Counted from the first letter of the stretch, positions 55,244 to 63,736 are shown. The stretch: 64,000 nt of DNA from Paenibacillus sp. W2I17 (GCF_030815985.1 NZ_JAUSXM010000001.1:806001-870000); one strand, 5' to 3'. Numbers and translations are program-made. The notes: a model not told the origin generated them from the letters alone.

Positions 55244-55909
55244 TCAAAGTATTTCGTTCAGTTCCTGCATCGGTCGAATAAAATTTTGTTTCATTAAATT
55301 ATGGGCATCGTTGCTATTTTTGCCTTCAAAAGCTTTAATAATCTGATCATGTTCTTCAACTGAAGCTAGTGTAGCCGTAATAGGTTGTTTTAAAAATACG
55401 TATTTAAATCGCCTAATGTGAATCTGAAGAGATGTATTAAATGTAGCTACATAAGGATTATCTGAGAGCTCCACAATATAATTATGAAATTGCTCATCCA
55501 CCTCCATAGCCTGATAAACTTGGCCATTTTTAATAGAACTTGCGAATTCCAAATTTATGGATCTTAGTTTCTCGATCTGTTCTGGAACAATAGTTTGGGC
55601 GGTGATTTCAGCAGCTAAGGCCTGAAGAGCAGCCATCGTTGAATACATCTTAAAAATATCGTTTTTCTCAATATTCGTTACTTTTGTTTCTTTTCCTGGA
55701 TGCATGGACACGAGGCCTTGAACTTCAAGTAACTGAAATGCCTCCCGAATCGGTGTCCGGCTGACTCCAAGCGATTCAGCCATTTCCGCATCAATAAGCT
55801 TTTCACCTGGTTGCAGTGTTCCATCAATGATCCATCGCTGAATCTGAGAAAACGCTCTTTCTTTTGCGGACATACGGACTGGTAAGGAAAAATCTTTAGG
55901 AATTGGCAT
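55244..55909 (-). CDS. GntR-family regulator (FadR subfamily)
   Basis: 221 residues. The winged helix is RAFSQIQRWIIDGTLQPGEK, then ESLGVSRTPIREAFQLLEVQ. The C-terminal FCD effector domain carries DEQFHNYIVELSDNPYV and EEHDQIIKAF, which include its metal-binding residues. ATG at 55909 is nine bases after GAGG. Co-transcribed with ilvD (15-base gap). An unusual partner for ilvD, suggesting acid-responsive control of this copy. Confidence 0.8.
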   Translation of the reverse strand: MPIPKDFSLPVRMSAKERAFSQIQRWIIDGTLQPGEKLIDAEMAESLGVSRTPIREAFQLLEVQGLVSMHPGKETKVTNIEKNDIFKMYSTMAALQALAAEITAQTIVPEQIEKLRSINLEFASSIKNGQVYQAMEVDEQFHNYIVELSDNPYVATFNTSLQIHIRRFKYVFLKQPITATLASVEEHDQIIKAFEGKNSNDAHNLMKQNFIRPMQELNEIL

Positions 55910-55938
55910 TGTTTTCATCCTCATTACAATTATTCTTA

Positions 55939-55956
55939 TATGCAATATATCGCATA
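55939..55956. promoter_or_regulatory. Palindrome upstream of the GntR-ilvD pair
   Basis: TATGC AATATATC GCATA, an almost perfect 18-base palindrome 30 bases upstream of the GntR start codon. Size and AT-rich core fit a FadR-subfamily operator, so self-repression is likely. Confidence 0.55.
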
Positions 55957-56287
55957 CACAATCGAGAAGCAATTATTATTTCATTTTTTACTCGCTCCAT
56001 TAAGTTTATCGAGATCACTACCTGTTTTTATTGAGAGTTTGAGACAAAGAAGAAAGACTATAATTTAAGAGTCCTTCTTTGAGAAATGTTACATAAGTAA
56101 TATATTTTAATGTGATTCTGTTCTTATATAAAATTATTTGCTACTAATGAGGGCTTATGTACTTTATAATCGCCAATCCATCGTCCACCTCGCTTGATGA
56201 AACCATTCGGATTTCTGCTTTGTAGAAATCTCTAATTTAAACAGATGAAATATTAATTCACAGTTAGGTATACTCGCTCCATCTCTA

Positions 56288-56380
56288 CTAATCATCATAT
56301 TTCTCTAATAACTTGTTCTTTATCTCATGTATAAAATCTAATTTTTCTTTACGACTAGTTTCAGCTGGAAAAGGCAACAT
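56288..56380 (-). CDS. Small ORF with strong ribosome binding site
   Basis: 30 residues (starts MLPFPAETSRKEKLDFIHEI, ends EKYDD) with GGAGG six bases before the ATG. Just past its stop another frame continues coding-like: ISRDGASIPNCELIFHLFKL through WTMDWRL, to about 56165. Together they look like one protein of roughly 75 residues broken by a frameshift. Family unknown. The rest of 55957-56573 holds no other gene. Confidence 0.4.
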   Translation of the reverse strand: MLPFPAETSRKEKLDFIHEIKNKLLEKYDD

Positions 56381-56412
56381 GTGGGTCCTCCTGTTATCTG
56401 GATTTCCTTTAT

Positions 56413-56498
56413 ACCTGCCCGTTAGCTTAACGAAAAAGGAGCAACTGCCAACCGGCGAACTGCTCCATGCTATTTTGAATTAATGTCTCCCGCTTGCG
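56413..56498. repeat. Repeat family A, copy 5
   Basis: CTGCCCGTTAGCTTAACG, hairpin GGAGCAACTGCC...GAACTGCTCC, then TGTCTCCCGCTTGCG. It lies downstream of the minus-strand small ORF and upstream of the stop of the SDR gene at 56574. Confidence 0.6.
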
Positions 56499-56573
56499 TA
56501 ATGACCTGGCATATGTGATACGGTTCTTAACGGGTCTATAGGCGAAAAAAAAGGAGCTATCTTTGATATTTTT

Positions 56574-57482
56574 TTACAAGTCATAATGTACTCCGGTTAA
56601 CTTCTCGGATAATAACCAAAGTCTTTCTGCAAGCTGCACATCCAATGCCTTTTTGGGGAAATCTACAAACTTCGGTTTCTTAGTCTTTAGAGGATTCATT
56701 CCTAGCCCTACGTAAATATCTCCGGTGATTGTCGAATCCGTCGCCGCAATAAGTGATGGCCAAGATGATTGATCAGGAGGAGTTCCGAATATTTTCATTA
56801 ATAGCAGTCCGAATGCTTTGGTTCCCTTCGGTGCGTTTCTCCCGATTCCTGTAGGACTTGTACCAGGATGTACTGCTATAGAAGTGATACCTTTCTTTTT
56901 CACACGTCGATTTAATTCTCGGGCAAACAGTATGTTTGAAAGTTTCGAGCGATTGTATCCTGCCATTGGTCTGTATTTCTTATCCATTTTTAAATCAGAA
57001 AAATCTATATCACCCATTTGAGCTGACTGTGCGCTAACTGTAACGATTCGACCGTGTTTCTTTTCAATTAATGGCAATAGCAGACCTGTCAACGCGAAGT
57101 GTCCAAGATGATTGGTTCCAAAGTGCATTTCAAAACCATCGGCCGTCAGTTCACGAGTGGGAACTGCCATTACCCCAGCATTGTTTATAAGGACGTCTAT
57201 TCCTTTCACTTTCCCGTGGATCGTGTCGCCAAAGCTTCGAACTGACTTCAGATCAGCCAAGTTTAATGGCTCCACTGTTACATCTATATTTGGTGCCGTT
57301 TGTTTCATCTTTATGATCGCTTCTTCGCCGCGCCTAGGATCACGGCTTCCAATGATCACTTTGGCACCGTGCTTCGCTAGCTCTAATGCCGTATAATAGC
57401 CCACCCCGCCATTGCCCCCCGTCACGATAGCGGTTTTTCCTCTTAAGTTTGGGAGATCGTCAGGCGTCCAGTTTGGTCTCAT
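56574..57482 (-). CDS. SDR-family oxidoreductase (retinol dehydrogenase-like)
   Basis: 302 residues. Cofactor motif TGGNGGVGYYTALELA at 20-35, the NADP-type SRDPRRGE after strand 2, NNAG near 98, catalytic Ser in VTVSAQSAQMG and YNRSKLSN with the YxxxK pair near 178. This group contains light-dependent-like and retinol-type dehydrogenases of unclear bacterial substrates. GGAGG precedes the ATG. Probably in the same regulon as the next SDR gene and the TetR gene. Confidence 0.85.
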   Translation of the reverse strand: MRPNWTPDDLPNLRGKTAIVTGGNGGVGYYTALELAKHGAKVIIGSRDPRRGEEAIIKMKQTAPNIDVTVEPLNLADLKSVRSFGDTIHGKVKGIDVLINNAGVMAVPTRELTADGFEMHFGTNHLGHFALTGLLLPLIEKKHGRIVTVSAQSAQMGDIDFSDLKMDKKYRPMAGYNRSKLSNILFARELNRRVKKKGITSIAVHPGTSPTGIGRNAPKGTKAFGLLLMKIFGTPPDQSSWPSLIAATDSTITGDIYVGLGMNPLKTKKPKFVDFPKKALDVQLAERLWLLSEKLTGVHYDL

Positions 57483-57550
57483 GGTTTATTCCTCCGAAAG
57501 CTTATATTTTAAAATGTAATTGGGTCATTACTACAGCAAAGCTGTTTCAA

Positions 57551-58183
57551 TCAGTCGTGAATAAACGAGGATTGTTTGATATATCGCGCATGTTCGACTG
57601 AATCGATCATGAATCTAGCCACGTCGACACGAGAAATTTTAGCTAGCATGGAAGGAGTAAAAGCACCGTGCTTATATTGCCCTTTGCCCGGCTCATTGGT
57701 GAGCCTTGAAGGCTGAACGATAGTCCAGTCCAATCCACTTTTCCGTACAATACCATCCTGCTTTTCCTTATCGTAAAACTCTCGGAACGTTATTAAAGAA
57801 ACTAGTTTTACAATCATTCTCATCCCAATTCCAAGCTGATCCCTGCTTTCTCTGCTGGTGCCAAAGCCCGTAAGAACGACCAGTCTTTTTACTTTATGCC
57901 TTCTCATCGCGTTCACAATTGAACGAGTCCCACGTAAGCATAGATCTGAAGGACTTCCTGCTGTGGCTCCTAAAGCTACAAACACCGCGTCTTGCCCCTC
58001 AACAGCCGATCCTACATCCTCTTCACTAAATACATTGCCTTCTACAACTGTTAATCCCTCCCGGGTAAACGGGATTCGATCTGCGGCACGTACAAAGGCT
58101 TTTACGGTATGTCCCTTGTTGATCGCTTGGTCAATTAGCTGTAAGCCCGTACCCCCGCTAGCTCCAAAGATGGTAAACTTCAT
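57551..58183 (-). CDS. NAD(P)-binding atypical SDR (NmrA-like)
   Basis: 210 residues. The N-terminal FGASGGTGLQLIDQAI is an atypical-SDR dinucleotide loop. VALGATAGSP near 72, RLVVLTGFGTSRES near 100 and WTIVQPSRLTNEPG near 155 are typical of the YwnB/NmrA-like group. The classic YxxxK pair is absent, so it may be a redox sensor or reductase. A TetR-type palindrome lies 30-60 bases upstream of its ATG. Confidence 0.8.
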   Translation of the reverse strand: MKFTIFGASGGTGLQLIDQAINKGHTVKAFVRAADRIPFTREGLTVVEGNVFSEEDVGSAVEGQDAVFVALGATAGSPSDLCLRGTRSIVNAMRRHKVKRLVVLTGFGTSRESRDQLGIGMRMIVKLVSLITFREFYDKEKQDGIVRKSGLDWTIVQPSRLTNEPGKGQYKHGAFTPSMLAKISRVDVARFMIDSVEHARYIKQSSFIHD

Positions 58184-58213
58184 TGTTTTTTGCCTCTCTT
58201 TTTATCTGTATTG

Positions 58214-58245
58214 CCAATAATAAGTGAATATTCGTTTATTATTGG
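58214..58245. promoter_or_regulatory. TetR-type operator upstream of the NmrA-like gene
   Basis: CCAATAATAA and TTATTATTGG, perfect 10-bp arms around a GTGAATATTCGT centre. It shares the half-site CGTTTATT with the site at 58868-58885 upstream of the TetR gene, so the same repressor probably binds both. Confidence 0.65.
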
Positions 58246-58286
58246 TGTAAAGAACAGCGATGCGTAGCATCGCTTAAAATACTTTA

Positions 58287-58859
58287 TTATGCCTTAATAG
58301 CGTCCCAACTCATCTTGATGGCAGAATCTAATTGTTTACTATTCAATATGGTCCCGTTCTTCAAATGTGTTTTCAACAATTCGGCTATTGGCAAGATGGA
58401 GTAAACAACTAGCATGTTAATATCCTCTTTCTTCAAGATCTCCTGTCGGATGCCGACTTCAAACATCTCGTAGATCGGTTGAAACTGACTTGCCGTATCC
58501 TCTAGGCACCATTTCTGGGGCAAAGGCGAATTCATTATTTGCTCCAGAAACAAAAAATATTCTTTGAAGGATTGAATAAAATCAACATAGTTGCGGATGA
58601 TAGCCTCAAATCGTTCGTAAACTGTTCGGGTATGATCCACTCCCTGAAACATTTCCTCGCTCATCTTGCCTTTAATCTTCAAGTAGGTCTTATAGAGCAG
58701 ATCCTCTTTGTTCTCATGGTAAATATAAATCGTCGCTGCCGATACACTCGCTCTTTTGGCAATTTTTGATATCGACGTGTCAGAGAAACCGATCTCATTA
58801 ATCAGCTGTATGGTCGCGTCATATATTGCTTCGACTTTGTTATCATCTCTATATCTCAT
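58287..58859 (-). CDS. TetR-family regulator
   Basis: 190 residues. Helix-turn-helix SISKIAKRASVSAATIYIYH at about 28-47, followed by a standard ligand domain. The ATG at 58859 lies six bases after the -10 hexamer and has no ribosome binding site, so translation is probably leaderless; an upstream ATG seven codons earlier falls inside the -10/operator. It lies upstream of the NmrA-like and SDR genes and likely represses them. Confidence 0.8.
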   Translation of the reverse strand: MRYRDDNKVEAIYDATIQLINEIGFSDTSISKIAKRASVSAATIYIYHENKEDLLYKTYLKIKGKMSEEMFQGVDHTRTVYERFEAIIRNYVDFIQSFKEYFLFLEQIMNSPLPQKWCLEDTASQFQPIYEMFEVGIRQEILKKEDINMLVVYSILPIAELLKTHLKNGTILNSKQLDSAIKMSWDAIKA

Positions 58860-58865
58860 GAACCG

Positions 58866-58894
58866 ATAATAAACGATCATTTATTTATTGTCAA
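58866..58894 (-). promoter_or_regulatory. TetR promoter with embedded operator; leaderless start
   Basis: TTGACA (58889-58894), 17-base spacer, TATTAT (58866-58871): a near-consensus sigma-A promoter on the minus strand. The AATAAACG ATC ATTTATT-type palindrome (58868-58885) fills the spacer. The +1 predicted seven bases past the -10 is the A of the ATG at 58859. Confidence 0.75.
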
Positions 58895-59015
58895 CATTAA
58901 GGTATTGCTTGATTAATTGGGTCTTTTTTTTGCCTCTCTTGTTTACCTGCTGAAAAACTGTCGATTGACCTGTTCTATAAATGGAACTATACTTTTTAGC
59001 AAAGAAGGTGAGTAG

Positions 59016-59450
59016 ATGAAACAAATAAGCAGTCGCTTTTCGATGGCAGTCCATATTCTCTCGATGATTACGTTGGATCCCCTATATAGTACAGGTGATC
59101 GAATTGCACGTAGCATCAATAGTAACCCTGTTGTAATTAGAAGGATCATGGCCCAGCTCAAAAAAGCAGGGTATATTGAAACAAAACCAGGAGTTGCGGG
59201 GGCCTCCCTTCTGGTATCGCCCGAAAGACTAACTCTGCTGGATATCTTTCATGCTGTCGAATCTGTGGAAGGAAATCAGCTTTTCAATTTTCACAAGAAT
59301 ACTGACCCCAATTGCTCTGTAGGTATGAACATTGAATCGATACTATTACCAAAACTCTCTAATGCGCAGAAGGTCATGGAGCATGAACTGGCTTCTGTTA
59401 CCCTAGCTCAAATTGTGGAGCAAATACGGACAGAGGAAAATGTAAAATAA
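59016..59450 (+). CDS. Rrf2-family regulator (YwnA-like)
   Basis: 144 residues. The winged helix at the N-terminus reads SSRFSMAVHILSMITLD, then NPVVIRRIMAQLKKAGYIET. A single Cys lies at position 100 within TDPNCSVGMN. The three-Cys cluster of IscR is absent, so it belongs to the YwnA group, which senses redox or electrophiles through a lone Cys rather than an Fe-S cluster. AAGAAGGTGAGTAG precedes the ATG. Convergent with the VOC gene. Confidence 0.85.
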   Translation: MKQISSRFSMAVHILSMITLDPLYSTGDRIARSINSNPVVIRRIMAQLKKAGYIETKPGVAGASLLVSPERLTLLDIFHAVESVEGNQLFNFHKNTDPNCSVGMNIESILLPKLSNAQKVMEHELASVTLAQIVEQIRTEENVK

Positions 59451-59494
59451 AGCTACTCCTACGGTGTATGGAGTAGCTTTATTTTACATTTTTT
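59437..59494. terminator. 23-bp perfect hairpin shared by two convergent genes
   Basis: AAAATGTAAAATAAAGCTAC... (59437-59459) pairs perfectly with 59470-59492 plus flanking T and A, with a 10-base loop. The last three codons and stop of the Rrf2 gene lie inside the left arm. It terminates that gene and the VOC gene from the other side. Confidence 0.85.
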
Positions 59495-59507
59495 AATTTT
59501 TCACCAA

Positions 59508-59870
59508 TCAAGCAGTAGCTTGCGCAGGCTCTACATATTCAATAAAACTGCCATCGGGATGCTGCACAAAAATGCTTGGACCAATAGGACCATACTGATC
59601 CCTTATTATAAGGGTATTTTGTTTTTTTAATTCTTCCTTCAATTCGTTCATGGAATCCACATATACCACGGCACGGAGTGATTTAGCAGGCTCCATGGCA
59701 TCGGGACTTCCAGATACAATAACGTAAGGATATACTGTGGCTAAAGATAAGCCAGCTTCAGGAATGTCCCACGTCCGATCCATAGATCGGTTAGCAAGAG
59801 ATTCATAATAAGCAACGGTTGATTCAAGTTGCTCGGTAAAAACGGGGATAAAATGATTTAAGATTTTCAT
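59508..59870 (-). CDS. VOC-superfamily (glyoxalase/bleomycin-resistance-like) protein
   Basis: 120 residues with the paired beta-alpha-beta-beta-beta units: FIPVFTEQLESTVAYYESLA at the start, LRAVVYVDSMNELKEELKKQ near 68 and VQHPDGSFIEYVEP at the end, with the C-terminal Glu of the metal site. Function could be dioxygenase, lyase or drug binding. ATG at 59870 is five bases after GGAGG. Confidence 0.75.
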   Translation of the reverse strand: MKILNHFIPVFTEQLESTVAYYESLANRSMDRTWDIPEAGLSLATVYPYVIVSGSPDAMEPAKSLRAVVYVDSMNELKEELKKQNTLIIRDQYGPIGPSIFVQHPDGSFIEYVEPAQATA

Positions 59871-59913
59871 GTTAGCCTCCAATTTTTTGTTTTCTAATTA
59901 TAACCACAATAGT

Positions 59914-59932
59914 TATAACTGTTTTAGTTATA
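59914..59932. promoter_or_regulatory. Operator-like palindrome upstream of the VOC gene
   Basis: TATAACT GTTTT AGTTATA, perfect 7-bp arms, 44 bases before the start codon, next to a TATAAT-like -10 (59897-59902 on the minus strand). Shape and size suit an HxlR/MarR-type repressor not encoded nearby. Confidence 0.5.
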
Positions 59933-60176
59933 CAAAAACATCTTGATCCTGTCAATTTTTTTCGATGAGTATTCTCATGATTTTGCTTACTTATTTCGTC
60001 TACTTGAGATCTTTTTGGTCACTCGATTCCTGGCAATGACATCGTTCTATGACGCCTTAGCTTGGCATCTCTTTTCTACTACACAAAGGGTTGGATAGCT
60101 GAGTTTTTCAAACCAAGCAAAAAACACGGTCATGGTTTTCCCCTCTACTTCCTAACTGTGCTGAAGTAAGATTCAA

Positions 60177-60310
60177 CGTTTAGATATACGCCTAATCGGC
60201 TATCGGTACAAGTTCTTGTCCCGAGCCAAGGACAAGAACTTGTACCGATAAAATAAAAAAAGCCGCTAAAATAGCGACTTCAATGGTCCCATGTTCTTGT
60301 CCCTCGACAT
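60177..60310. repeat. Repeat family B, copy 6
   Basis: Complete copy: TATACGCCTAATCGGCTATC, the GGTACAAGTTCTTGTCC/GGACAAGAACTTGTACC hairpin, aaaaaagccgctaaaatagcgactt and a final TTCTTGTCCCTCGACAT. No gene is visible in 59933-60335 otherwise. Confidence 0.8.
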
Positions 60311-60335
60311 CAGCCAATTCTTTATAATCTTTGAG

Positions 60336-60480
60336 TTAATCCCAGACTACTTCTGTTCCTGCTACGAAGTCATGAATCGCACGTCGATCCTCACGCATAC
60401 CGACCATAAGAGCACTCACAATAATTCCGATAACCAAAGTTAATACGTACACAAGTCCAGCCACAACAACACAGTAGAAA
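60336..60480 (-). pseudogene. C-terminal fragment of an RDD-family membrane protein
   Basis: The frame RDFYCVVVAGLVYVLTLVIG (one membrane segment), then MREDRRAIHDFVAGTEVVWD, matches the end of RDD-domain proteins, where xxHDxxAGT is the hallmark. The rest of the gene is missing, and an upstream stop lies at the join with the next fragment near 60490. Confidence 0.6.
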
Positions 60481-60481
60481 T

Positions 60482-61020
60482 CTCGATGTTCCTCCAATAC
60501 AGTTGTTAGTTAGTAGTTCTTCTTCTACTCTCTGGTATGCAGCGGAGCAAACACGCAATAATTCATTTTGGAATGGGCTGGAAAAATATTGTTTCTGCTG
60601 AATAGGATCAGAATCGTCAAATTCAAGAGTTTCCTCTGGAGAAGCTTTGATTAACGATTTTAAGTTGCAGTGCTGTGCATGAATGAGCCATTTGAACTGA
60701 ATTTTATTATCATCCGAGTTTTGAAGCCATCGGAGTATAGTTTGGTCTAAATGTTCCGGTCCTCTCCATTCATTCCAACTGGAAGAATGCAAGTAAGCGA
60801 GAAAATGTCCGCATTTACACATAAATGTATGATCCAATTGTTTGTTGGTCAACAAGAAAGGTGTTACTTTACAGTCTGGGCAGGAGTTAATCAACTTACT
60901 CTCATAAAACACACATTCATCGAAAAGTTTAAATTGATGGAACCAGGAATGATATCCCTCTTTTAAACAATCCTCACACCAATGAGATCTTTGTGAAACC
61001 AATGCTCCCAGGAACTACAT
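60482..61020 (-). pseudogene. Truncated zinc-ribbon protein, TniQ-like
   Basis: Protein-like frame with cysteine pairs HWCEDCLKEGYHSWFH, INSCPDCK and MCKCGHFL, a pattern close to the zinc-finger part of TniQ/TnsD target-selection proteins. No start: an in-frame stop lies just upstream of FLGALVSQRSHW near 61020. The 3' end runs into the RDD fragment in a wrong frame. It may be left over from a Tn7-like element, but no transposase is nearby. Confidence 0.5.
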
Positions 61021-61117
61021 AGACCATGGAATGGCTTAATCAGTGATTGAATAATATGATTCTTGTCCCTCAACAATACATATTTTATTCAAAAGTTTAA
61101 ATGATCTCATCTTCAGG

Positions 61118-61200
61118 TCTGCCCGTTTGCTTAAGGAAAAAGGAGCAGCTGCCGCGACCGGCATACTGCTCCTATCCATTGAACTGACGTTTCCCGTTAT
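61118..61200. repeat. Repeat family A, copy 6
   Basis: TCTGCCCGTTTGCTTAAGG, hairpin AGGAGCAGCTGCC...GCATACTGCTCCT, then TTGAACTGACGTTTCCCGTTA. It lies between the zinc-ribbon fragment and the Arr gene. Confidence 0.65.
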
Positions 61201-61267
61201 TTAAATGCCGGACATCAGCATCAAATATAGTGTTTGATAGATGTCTACTGATCATTTAATAGTTAAA

Positions 61268-61669
61268 CTAATTTAGAATCTCGCCTTTATCTATTTTCGC
61301 CAAACGTTTTCGCCAAACTGCGAGTTGTTCAGGCGTTTGTCGCACCCAATCTTTCACTTCGCCAACAATTTTTAGTGGGGCTTTGCTTCGATATGATCGT
61401 GTCGGATTACCTGGAAATTTCTTATCCGTCACATTTGGGTCATTTTCCCATTCGCCTGTCGGCTCAACGAGATACACGCGCGGTACATCACCGCCTTTTG
61501 CCAACTCAGCAGCTAACCCAGCCCCATCACGCAAAGCTGTGAAATAAATGTGATTCATCACAACATCCGGATTGTAATTTGAGCGAAAGCCAGGTGTGAG
61601 CAAGTCTCCAATCTGCAAATCTGCTCGTGTCCCATGATAAAAAGGACCATTGTCAAGAATTTCAGCCAT
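61268..61669 (-). CDS. arr: Rifampin ADP-ribosyltransferase
   Basis: 133 residues. FYHGTRADLQIGDLLTPGF at 10-28, YFTALRDGAGLAAELA near 43, RVYLVEPTGEWENDPNVTD near 65 and KFPGNPTRSYRS near 85 are the full Arr signature. Arr transfers ADP-ribose from NAD+ to the C23 hydroxyl of rifampin and inactivates it. Single intact gene among fragments, flanked by a family A repeat, with GGGGGTGATGGCGAG before the ATG. Such genes are frequent in environmental Firmicutes chromosomes and need not be mobile. Confidence 0.85.
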   Translation of the reverse strand: MAEILDNGPFYHGTRADLQIGDLLTPGFRSNYNPDVVMNHIYFTALRDGAGLAAELAKGGDVPRVYLVEPTGEWENDPNVTDKKFPGNPTRSYRSKAPLKIVGEVKDWVRQTPEQLAVWRKRLAKIDKGEILN

Positions 61670-61697
61670 CTCGCCATCACCCCCAAATTAAGTATGA

Positions 61698-62045
61698 TAA
61701 TCTATTTTATCATGAAATCTGCCCAATAGCGGAATAGAGACAACGATTCGTCATCGACTTTATAAGTGCGCAGCAGCATGATAAGGAACTGTGCTTCGCT
61801 CACGGAATCTTCTGGGTGAAATTTTCCCGTTTCATCCGCTCCGGCGACACTCGAACGAAGCGTCCAGCGATATCTTTGACTTTGGCTGGATTAGTTGCTG
61901 GATAGCTCTTACTCTTAGACGCTATGAATACTCGTACCGGCACCGTGGCACGCACTGCCCCGGAGTTGAACGTCACCTTGTAACTGCCCGGCTTAACCCC
62001 TCCGAGCATGCCGTCTGCCGAAACTTTCAGACCCGCAGTATGTGT
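61698..62045 (-). pseudogene. S-layer-homology protein remnant, frameshifted
   Basis: The first part (KVSADGMLGGVKPGSYKVTF) is an Ig-like surface domain; after a stop and frame change near 61805, VSEAQFLIMLLRTYKVDDES follows, an SLH domain piece ending in YWADFM. Both ends are missing. No gene is visible in 62046-62289 apart from a family A piece at 62200-62272. Confidence 0.5.
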
Positions 62046-62289
62046 TGAAGATGGTTACTGCTGCTTCAACATTATCTTTTATTATATTTGCTGTTTCGGC
62101 TTTGATATTTCGTCGGCGATTAGATGATGAAATACGTAAACATATACAAAAAAGGATCGTTAGCATGTCTGCAAGGATCCCTGTTGTCAGTCCGCTAGTT
62201 AAAATCAGCAGCTGATCAATTTGATGCCTTCTTGTTTTGATTAAGCTAACGTTTCCCGTTAGTGTAACGAGTTGTACTCTAACTTGTCA

Positions 62290-62550
62290 TTAATCCTTAA
62301 TAAAGTACTCATTTACCAACACTATCAAGCCAATGACAAACAATATAACACCCACAATGAACGGGAAACCCAAAGATAAACTCTGTACCACTTCATTTTC
62401 ATACTGTTCTGCACCAAAGATTGCATACCATAACTTTGATCCACTCCAAGCAGTGATACTTGGGACATATAAAGCAGCAGCCAGTATAATAGCTAAAGAT
62501 ATCAATGACCCCGTAAACAATAATATTCCACCTATTAATACCTTCTTCAT
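62290..62550 (-). CDS. Small two-segment membrane protein
   Basis: 86 residues with two hydrophobic segments (about 5-28 and 61-81) and a short outer or inner loop between them. Not a recognised family. GGAGG lies seven bases before the ATG at 62550. It stands alone between a repeat and the ATPase gene, on the same strand as the latter. Confidence 0.6.
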   Translation of the reverse strand: MKKVLIGGILLFTGSLISLAIILAAALYVPSITAWSGSKLWYAIFGAEQYENEVVQSLSLGFPFIVGVILFVIGLIVLVNEYFIKD

Positions 62551-62608
62551 TAAAAGTCCTCCAAACGATCTCTCTTAAGCTTTTGGGTTCCATAGGATAG
62601 CAGTGGAA

Positions 62609-63379
62609 TTAATCTTGAGCTTCTTCAAATAACTCTCTGAGCATCCGATCCTTGTTATTTACAAACTCTTTCATAATCATATAATGGTCGGTTTCTTCCA
62701 ATACTTGGACCTCGATACCATCCGGCTTTAGATTGTAAATAATCGAATCTGGGTATGCCATAAGGATCGGGGAATGGGTCGCAATTATAAATTGAGAGTT
62801 TTGCAAAACAAGTTCATGGATTCGTGTCAGCATCGCCATTTGGCGAAGGGGAGACAGTGCAGCCTCAGGCTCATCCAGTATATATAATCCATTCTCCCCG
62901 AACCGATGAATGAAAGTGGAAAAGAACGACTCTCCGTGCGATTGCTCATGCAAGGACTTGCCACCGTACGATTCTATAATAGGGCGAGCGAATGAAGGTT
63001 GGCTGTCCAACTCATCGATCGTTGTGGCTAAATTATAATAACTCTCTGCCCGGAAGAAGAAGCCATCCCTCGGGCGTCGCGGACCTCTGATCAATTGTAT
63101 ATATTCATATAAGCTCGAGTGAGTAGCCTGGGTTGAAAAGGAAAAGTTGATCGTCCCACCCTCCGGGTTAAATCCCCATGCGACAGCAATGGACTCCATC
63201 AGTGTTGATTTGCCCATCCCATTTTCACCTACGATATAGGTTACCTTGGGGTGGAAATCAAGAGTATTTAGGTTTCGAATGACCGCCAAATCAAAGGGGT
63301 AACGATTATAGGTGGATACTTGTTGCCGCTTAAGCTGAATTTGTCGTAAATAGGGATGCTGTATATTAATATAGTTCAC
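62609..63379 (-). CDS. ABC-type AAA ATPase (AAA_21/RecF-like)
   Basis: 256 residues. Walker A VGENGMGKST at about 48-57, ABC signature-like SHGESFFSTF near 145, Walker B GLYILDEPEAALSP near 165 and the switch His in IIATHSPIL near 200. No transporter partner. This stand-alone class includes ATPases of defence and DNA-repair type and the YjcF/OLD-like group without a nuclease. The GTG at 63379 abuts AAAGGGA, which is a poor spacing. Confidence 0.8.
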   Translation of the reverse strand: MNYINIQHPYLRQIQLKRQQVSTYNRYPFDLAVIRNLNTLDFHPKVTYIVGENGMGKSTLMESIAVAWGFNPEGGTINFSFSTQATHSSLYEYIQLIRGPRRPRDGFFFRAESYYNLATTIDELDSQPSFARPIIESYGGKSLHEQSHGESFFSTFIHRFGENGLYILDEPEAALSPLRQMAMLTRIHELVLQNSQFIIATHSPILMAYPDSIIYNLKPDGIEVQVLEETDHYMIMKEFVNNKDRMLRELFEEAQD

Positions 63380-63615
63380 TCCCTTTTAAAACTTTGATCG
63401 TTATGCTTACCTATGTTGGGAAACGCTGACTCATGTTAGTCTCGCCCTTTAGTTTACTCCATCAAACAAATAATACCACATACCGAAACTAACCTGCCCG
63501 TTAGTTTAATGAATCAGATAAATGTTCTAATCGACATCGGTACCATGTTCTTAAAATCGTTATTCAAACGAAGTCTTATATTAATGTGGGTTTTATCTCG
63601 CCATAGGAGTTCCAT

Positions 63616-63715
63616 CATGCTACTATTTAGATAACTATCTAATCTGAAATGACACAATGTTCTTGTCCTTTTGGCAATGGAACCAAGTTCTTGTCCTCAG
63701 CTCGGGACACTGCCA
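63616..63715. repeat. Repeat family B, copy 7
   Basis: Begins like copy 1 (TTTAGATAACTATCTAATCT, AAATGACACAATG) and has two TTCTTGTCC blocks, but the terminator hairpin is replaced by a different one at 63737. A family A stub is at 63490-63512. No gene is visible in 63380-63797. Confidence 0.7.
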
Positions 63716-63736
63716 TTCTTATTTATATGAAAAGAA

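Noticed and set aside
62609..63379. A defence-system ATPase with the small membrane protein as partner
   Set aside because: The membrane protein has its own start signals and no known effector pattern; two genes on the same strand are not enough to claim a system.
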